Part shown: positions 60,665 to 64,000 of the stretch, piece after piece
Layout of the letters: each line of letters begins with the position of its first letter
Position numbering within the stretch: position 1 is the first letter of the stretch
Assembly: GCF_003148825.1 (NCBI RefSeq)
Contig: NZ_QGGZ01000017.1
Span: 80,183-144,182, forward strand
Source: Streptomyces sp. CG 926
GTDB taxonomy: Bacteria; Actinomycetota; Actinomycetes; Streptomycetales; Streptomycetaceae
DNA length: 64,000 nucleotides
Direction: 5' to 3'
The notes under the pieces: model-generated
Seen by the model: the letters and a program-made list of their open reading frames with translations, nothing else
Told to the model about the DNA's origin: nothing
Databases searched by the model: none
Program-made: the position numbers and the translations under genes

Positions 60665-61018
60665 TCAGTCGCTGAGGTCGAACACGCCCCACGTGGTGAA
60701 CGGCTCGGCCTGGACGTAGATCCTGCTCCCTCGGCCGACGACCAGCCGGCGGCTGGGGGCAGGGCCGTCGGGCAGGGTGAGCAGGCCGATGGCCGTCGGC
60801 TCGACCGACGTATCGGTGAGCTCTCCCAGGGAGAGTCGGTCTCGCTCCTCGCCGTAGCCGCCGTAGAAGGCAACCCGCTCGCCGTGAACGGCCACCGCAC
60901 GAGAGCCCCGTACGAGGTTCGCCCACACCCTCACGGGCCGATCAGCGCGGTGGGGGCGTATCTCGACGAGGACGAGTCTCGATCGCCGCTCTCGACCGGA
61001 CCGGACGCAAACCCTCAC
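60665..61018 (-). CDS. hypothetical protein, possibly a C-terminal remnant
   Basis: 117 residues in the open frame from a GTG. The parts VWANLVRGSRAVAVHGERVA, FYGGYGEERDRLSLGEL and VVGRGSRIYVQAEPFTTWGV look like the last strands of a beta-propeller. The N-terminus is Arg-rich and the ribosome site weak, so it may be the end of a longer gene whose front was lost when the tetR/monooxygenase pair arrived. Function unknown. Confidence 0.4.
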   Translation of the reverse strand: MRVCVRSGRERRSRLVLVEIRPHRADRPVRVWANLVRGSRAVAVHGERVAFYGGYGEERDRLSLGELTDTSVEPTAIGLLTLPDGPAPSRRLVVGRGSRIYVQAEPFTTWGVFDLSD

Positions 61019-61105
61019 CGGTCTGCGCCTGCCACCAGCTCCGGCTCCAAGCGCGGATCCTTCTCCGCGTCAGCCTTGTCGGCGAACCGCGCCAGGAAGA
61101 ACTCG

Positions 61106-61717
61106 TCACGGCGGAGTCGGGCCGCTCGCCCGCTCGCGAGGCCCCCTTCCCCCCGCGGTGTGCCGTTCGAGGCCGCCGAGGATGAGCGCGAGGCCCGCCT
61201 CGAATGCCTCTTCGTGATCGATTGCAGGCACGTCATCCGGCAGGTCTTCACTGTGCGGCGCGTCAACGGCCGCCTGCTCCTCCAGCACACAGCCGACGGT
61301 GAAGCGGCCGGCCGCCAGCATGGCCATCTGCGCGTCTCGCTCCGGCACGCCGGAGCCGACCAGGAAGGCCATCTTGCTGCGGATCCGGTCGAGGTCCCGG
61401 GTCGGGGTACTGCCCGCGTGCAGTCGGGCGCCGTCACGTCGCGTCAGGAGCGTGCGGCGGAAGCTGCGGGAGTTCTCCAGGAACCACTCGCGCCAGTCAC
61501 TCTCGGGGGAGGGCAGCGGCGCGTCGGCGTGCGGGGCCATGGCCACCTCGGCCATGGCCGCAAGGAGGTCCTTCTTGGTCTTGAAGTGGTAGTAGAGCGA
61601 CGGCTGCTCGACGCCGAGGCGCTTGGCCAGCCGCCGAGTGCTGACGGCTTCCAGGCCCACCTCGTCCAGCAGATCCAATGCCTCTGCGACGACGGTCCCA
61701 CGGTTCATCTTGGTCAC
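61106..61717 (-). CDS. TetR-family repressor, close to the tetracycline-class TetR
   Basis: 203 residues. The DNA-binding part VSTRRLAKRLGVEQPSLYYH followed by FKTKKDLL matches classical tetracycline repressors (GVEQPTLYWHVKNK) almost residue for residue. The C-terminal ligand domain (about 65-190) fits the TetR_C class. It is divergent from an FAD monooxygenase, and two tetO-like palindromes lie between them, so it very likely represses that gene until a ligand binds. The GTG start at 61717 could instead be the ATG at 61708. Whether the ligand is a tetracycline is not shown. Confidence 0.9.
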   Translation of the reverse strand: MTKMNRGTVVAEALDLLDEVGLEAVSTRRLAKRLGVEQPSLYYHFKTKKDLLAAMAEVAMAPHADAPLPSPESDWREWFLENSRSFRRTLLTRRDGARLHAGSTPTRDLDRIRSKMAFLVGSGVPERDAQMAMLAAGRFTVGCVLEEQAAVDAPHSEDLPDDVPAIDHEEAFEAGLALILGGLERHTAGGRGPRERASGPTPP

Positions 61718-61725
61718 GTTGACAT

Positions 61726-61772
61726 TCTATCGGTGATAGATGACTCTGAGAAGGAATCAATCACTGATAGAT
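61726..61772. promoter_or_regulatory. two tetO-like operators in the divergent promoter region
   Basis: O1 is TCTATCGGTGATAGA at 61726-61740, a perfect inverted repeat around three central bases. O2 is ATCAATCACTGATAGAT at 61756-61772, a weaker palindrome. Their centres are about 31 bp apart. The CTATC/GATAG half-sites match those of enterobacterial tetO. Confidence 0.8.
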
Positions 61773-61790
61773 TTTGAGCGGGGAGTCGGC

Positions 61791-63038
61791 ATGGCGCACA
61801 AGATCGCGAAGCGTTCGCTGCAGATCCTCGTCGCCGGCGGCGGCATCGCGGGGCAGGCGCTGGCCTTCTGGCTCACCCGCGGCGGTCACCGGGTGACGGT
61901 CGTCGAGCGCTTCCCGGCGCTGCGCGCCACCGGCGCGCAGGTCGACCTGCGCGGGCAGGGCATCGAGGCGATCGAGCGCATGGGGCTCCTGGAGGCGGTG
62001 CGCAGCCGTCTGGTGGACGAGGCGGGCGTGGCCTTCGTCGACCACCGCGGCAAGCCGAAGGCGACGATCATGGCGAACACCTCCGGCAAGGGCCGCCAGA
62101 CCCTCACCTCGGAGTACGAGATCATGCGCGGCGACCTCGTGCGCATCCTCCACGACGCGACCAAGGACGACACCGAATACGTCTTCGGCAAGAGCGTCGA
62201 CGGTTTCGTCCAAGACGCGGACCGGGTCACGGCCTACTTCTCGGATGGGACCTCCGACCAGTACGACCTGCTGATCGGCGCCGACGGGCAAGGCTCGCGC
62301 ACCCGCCGAGCCCTGCTGCCGGAAGGCCTCGACCCGTACTGGCGCGTGGGCATCCACACGGCCTACTGGTTCGTGCCGCGCATCGCCTCCGACAGCAACA
62401 TCCGCGACACCTACATGGTCCCGGGCGGCCGGCAGATCATGCGGCGCAGCCACAACGCGACCGAGACACAGGTGTACTTCGTGATGCGCGAGGAGTCGGC
62501 GGAAGCGTCCGCGATCCACCGCGCGCCCGTCGAGCAGCAGCAGAAGTTCTGGGCCGACCGGTTCCGGAACGCCGGATGGCAGACCGATCGCTTCATCGAA
62601 GGCATGCAGGACAGCCCGTTCTTCTACTCCCAAGAGATCGCACAGGTGCGCATCGACAGCTGGTCCAAGGGCCGGGTGACCCTGGCCGGTGACGCCGCGC
62701 ACTGCGCCTCCCCGTACAGCGGCATGGGCATCTCCGGTGGGCTCGTCGGCGCGTACGTCCTGGCCGGCGAGATCAACCGGCACGCGGACGATCTGCCGAC
62801 CGCGCTGGCAAACTACGACCGCGTCCTACGGCCCTTCGTCGATGAGATCCAGGGCGAGGTCAACCCCCGCATCCTGCGCGTGGGCATGCCCCTGAACAAA
62901 CACGCCATCAGCGCCTTCCGGAACGCCACCGCGCTGGCCTGCTTCTTCCGGATCCCCGACCTGGTCGCGCGGTTCTCCAAGGCGGACCGCGGCGGCGATT
63001 GGCAGCTGCCTGCCTACGCCGACGCCCACGCCACCTGA
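61791..63038 (+). CDS. TetX-like FAD-dependent monooxygenase
   Basis: 415 residues. The FAD-binding start is LQILVAGGGIAGQALAFWLT, then ATGAQVDLRGQGIEAIERMG. The DG motif is DLLIGADGQGSRTRRALL, and the GD motif is VTLAGDAAHCASPYSGMGIS. The length and layout fit the TetX/RebC-like group that hydroxylates tetracyclines, rifamycins or similar polyketides. The ATG at 61791 has GGGGAG five bases upstream. It is controlled by the divergent TetR with tetO-like sites, which raises the chance of a tetracycline-like substrate. Alternatively it is a biosynthetic or aromatic hydroxylase. Confidence 0.88.
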   Translation: MAHKIAKRSLQILVAGGGIAGQALAFWLTRGGHRVTVVERFPALRATGAQVDLRGQGIEAIERMGLLEAVRSRLVDEAGVAFVDHRGKPKATIMANTSGKGRQTLTSEYEIMRGDLVRILHDATKDDTEYVFGKSVDGFVQDADRVTAYFSDGTSDQYDLLIGADGQGSRTRRALLPEGLDPYWRVGIHTAYWFVPRIASDSNIRDTYMVPGGRQIMRRSHNATETQVYFVMREESAEASAIHRAPVEQQQKFWADRFRNAGWQTDRFIEGMQDSPFFYSQEIAQVRIDSWSKGRVTLAGDAAHCASPYSGMGISGGLVGAYVLAGEINRHADDLPTALANYDRVLRPFVDEIQGEVNPRILRVGMPLNKHAISAFRNATALACFFRIPDLVARFSKADRGGDWQLPAYADAHAT

Positions 63039-63119
63039 GCCGCCCCCGCGCCGCGCGCGGGAGCGGACATCGTGGACGCGTGCCGGTCGGCGACAGGAGC
63101 CGGACGCTCTGCCAGCAGC

Positions 63120-63545
63120 CTCTTGCCCGACGCGGCGCGGTGCGGCGAACGCCTGTGGTCCGTTGCCGAGGGCGTGCCGCATGCGGGCTGTGTCGGTCCG
63201 GGCGCGGGCGCGGGCGCGGCGTTCAGCGGTCGGCATGAGGGCGATGTTCAGGCCTCGTGCGATCTCCACGCTCTCGTCGGGGGCGCGGAGGGTGTCATCG
63301 ACGGTGAAGAGTCCGCCGGGGGCCAGCGGGCGGCGTTCGACGGTCTCGTCGGCTTCGTCGAGCAGCGCGAGCGCGCTCGTACGGGCGCCGCCGACGGCTG
63401 CCGAGTACGCCGCGGAGAGGGTCAGCGCGGTGCGTACGGCGGAGCCGGTGCCTGCTTCGGCGGGGTCGAGGGCTGCCGCTTCGGTGGTGAGGCCGCGGAG
63501 GAACAGCTGGCGGAGCCGCGCATGGTGATGGCCGGTACGTGGGCG
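63120..63545 (-). pseudogene. 3' remnant of an XRE-family regulator
   Basis: A minus-strand frame reads RTSALALLDEADETVERRPL (near 63340-63400), GGLFTVDDTLRAPDESVEIA (near 63260-63320) and NIALMPTAERRARARARTDT (near 63190-63250). This matches the C-terminal TPR-like half of Streptomyces XRE regulators (LLDEAE, GLFTVD, LPTVERRARAHTD). The helix-turn-helix front is absent, the central VYRIGVLNAL-like segment is missing and the end is frame-damaged. It is a decayed gene. Confidence 0.6.
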
Positions 63546-63924
63546 GCTTCACCGACAGCGACTGGCATGCCGCGGGCCCGTGCTGCGGCCAGAGAGCGGT
63601 CGGCCGCGGCCCCCCTACAGGACCGCTGTCGGGACGTACGCTGCGGTCTTGGATGACCCCGTGCTCACGGCAGTGCGCCTGGTGGCGCGGTCGGAGACCA
63701 GGCGGACGATCGCTGCGTGGGTGTCGCCGTAGGTGTCATGTCGCCCGGTGTATCGCTGGAGCGGACGCCACTGGGGGTACTCGGCGTGGGCGTGCTCGAC
63801 GCAGATCCCGCGGGAGGACCGACGACGTTTGTACTCGCGCCGGCCGTACCTCTCGGTCAGTGGCGCGGTGTCGGCGTCAAGGCTCTTCGGTCTGCGGGAT
63901 GGGGCCTAGGTTCTGTCTCTTTGG
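63546..63924. other. region between the XRE remnant and the IS end; no gene seen
   Basis: About 0.38 kb with no recognisable frame. The last 20 bases before 63925 (GGTTCTGTCTCTTTGG) may contain the IS terminal repeat. Confidence 0.35.
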
Positions 63925-64000
63925 TCATCGCCGTGCCCAGATGAGGATGGCGGCGAGGTGGAGTGCGGCCTGGTAGGAGATGGCGAGTTTGTCGCATCGG
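63925..64000 (-). mobile_element. 3' end of an IS5-family transposase gene (cut by the window)
   Basis: The minus-strand frame enters from the right edge and ends CDKLAISYQAALHLAAILIW then ARR and TGA at 63925. This is the typical C-terminus of IS5-family DDE transposases of Streptomyces (KLA-SYQA-LA-ILIW). Only 25 codons are visible, so intactness is unknown. Confidence 0.7.

Noticed and set aside
63717..63944. 75-codon plus-strand ORF near the right edge
   Set aside because: Overlaps the IS transposase end, has no clear ribosome site or domain.

Overview
The window reads as chromosomal DNA from a Streptomyces or close relative. GC content is very high, GTG starts and 4-base stop/start overlaps (GTGA, ATGA) are common, and secreted proteins, ECF sigma factors, two-component systems and small regulators of the PadR, MerR, TetR, PucR and IclR types are dense. 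No tRNA or rRNA was seen. Both edges cut genes: cas3 on the left and an IS transposase tail on the right.

Layout. 1-3.4 kb: the 5' part of a type I-E cas3 on the minus strand, a two-unit degenerate CRISPR remnant also on minus, then a 12-repeat type I-E array on plus. 3.5-12.4 kb: an MHS transporter, a GAF/PucR regulator, a YedK-type DNA-protein crosslink protein, a tightly overlapping three-gene set (membrane protein, XRE regulator, zinc-free MDR oxidoreductase), an endonuclease/exonuclease/phosphatase-fold membrane protein, an ATP-grasp enzyme and a membrane-anchored secreted protein. 12.5-20.5 kb: a large secreted metzincin with FN3 and ricin domains, an ECF41 sigma factor, a polysaccharide deacetylase, a nitrobindin-like protein and a second EF-G (FusB type) with a candidate leader peptide. 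20.7-31.9 kb: an SNase-like protein, a two-component pair divergent from a PepSY protein, a 16-bp minisatellite, an FAD monooxygenase, a GH15-like secreted enzyme, an ECF sigma factor overlapping an IclR-effector-domain protein, and a CYTH-like protein. 31.9-43 kb: a HAD phosphatase, an SdsA-type alkylsulfatase, a dienelactone hydrolase, a methyltransferase, a PadR/membrane pair, an FN3 gene remnant, an F420-reductase-like enzyme, small secreted proteins and a CAP-domain protein.

43-48.2 kb is the most coherent system. It holds a gamma-DsbD-like thioredoxin lipoprotein, a TlpA-like thioredoxin, CcdA and an alpha-DsbD-like lipoprotein, followed at once by a response regulator and a histidine kinase. 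Together they look like a DsbD electron relay split into separate proteins, with its own signalling pair. Its upstream region shares a 20-bp element with the CAP-domain gene, and in both places the element lies exactly 57 bp before a -10-like hexamer.

48.3-64 kb: an SGNH hydrolase overlapping a PadR gene, a 36-bp palindromic operator and a SnoaL-like gene; a methyltransferase; a 1,613-residue protein of unknown function; nadE; a MerR gene with a degenerate end and its small partner; a secreted protein with delta-60, DUF11 and RTX repeats; then a divergent tetR/FAD-monooxygenase pair with two tetO-like palindromes. The right edge holds a decayed XRE regulator and the 3' end of an IS5-type transposase. 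Many very long ORFs opposite real genes are high-GC artefacts and were left out.
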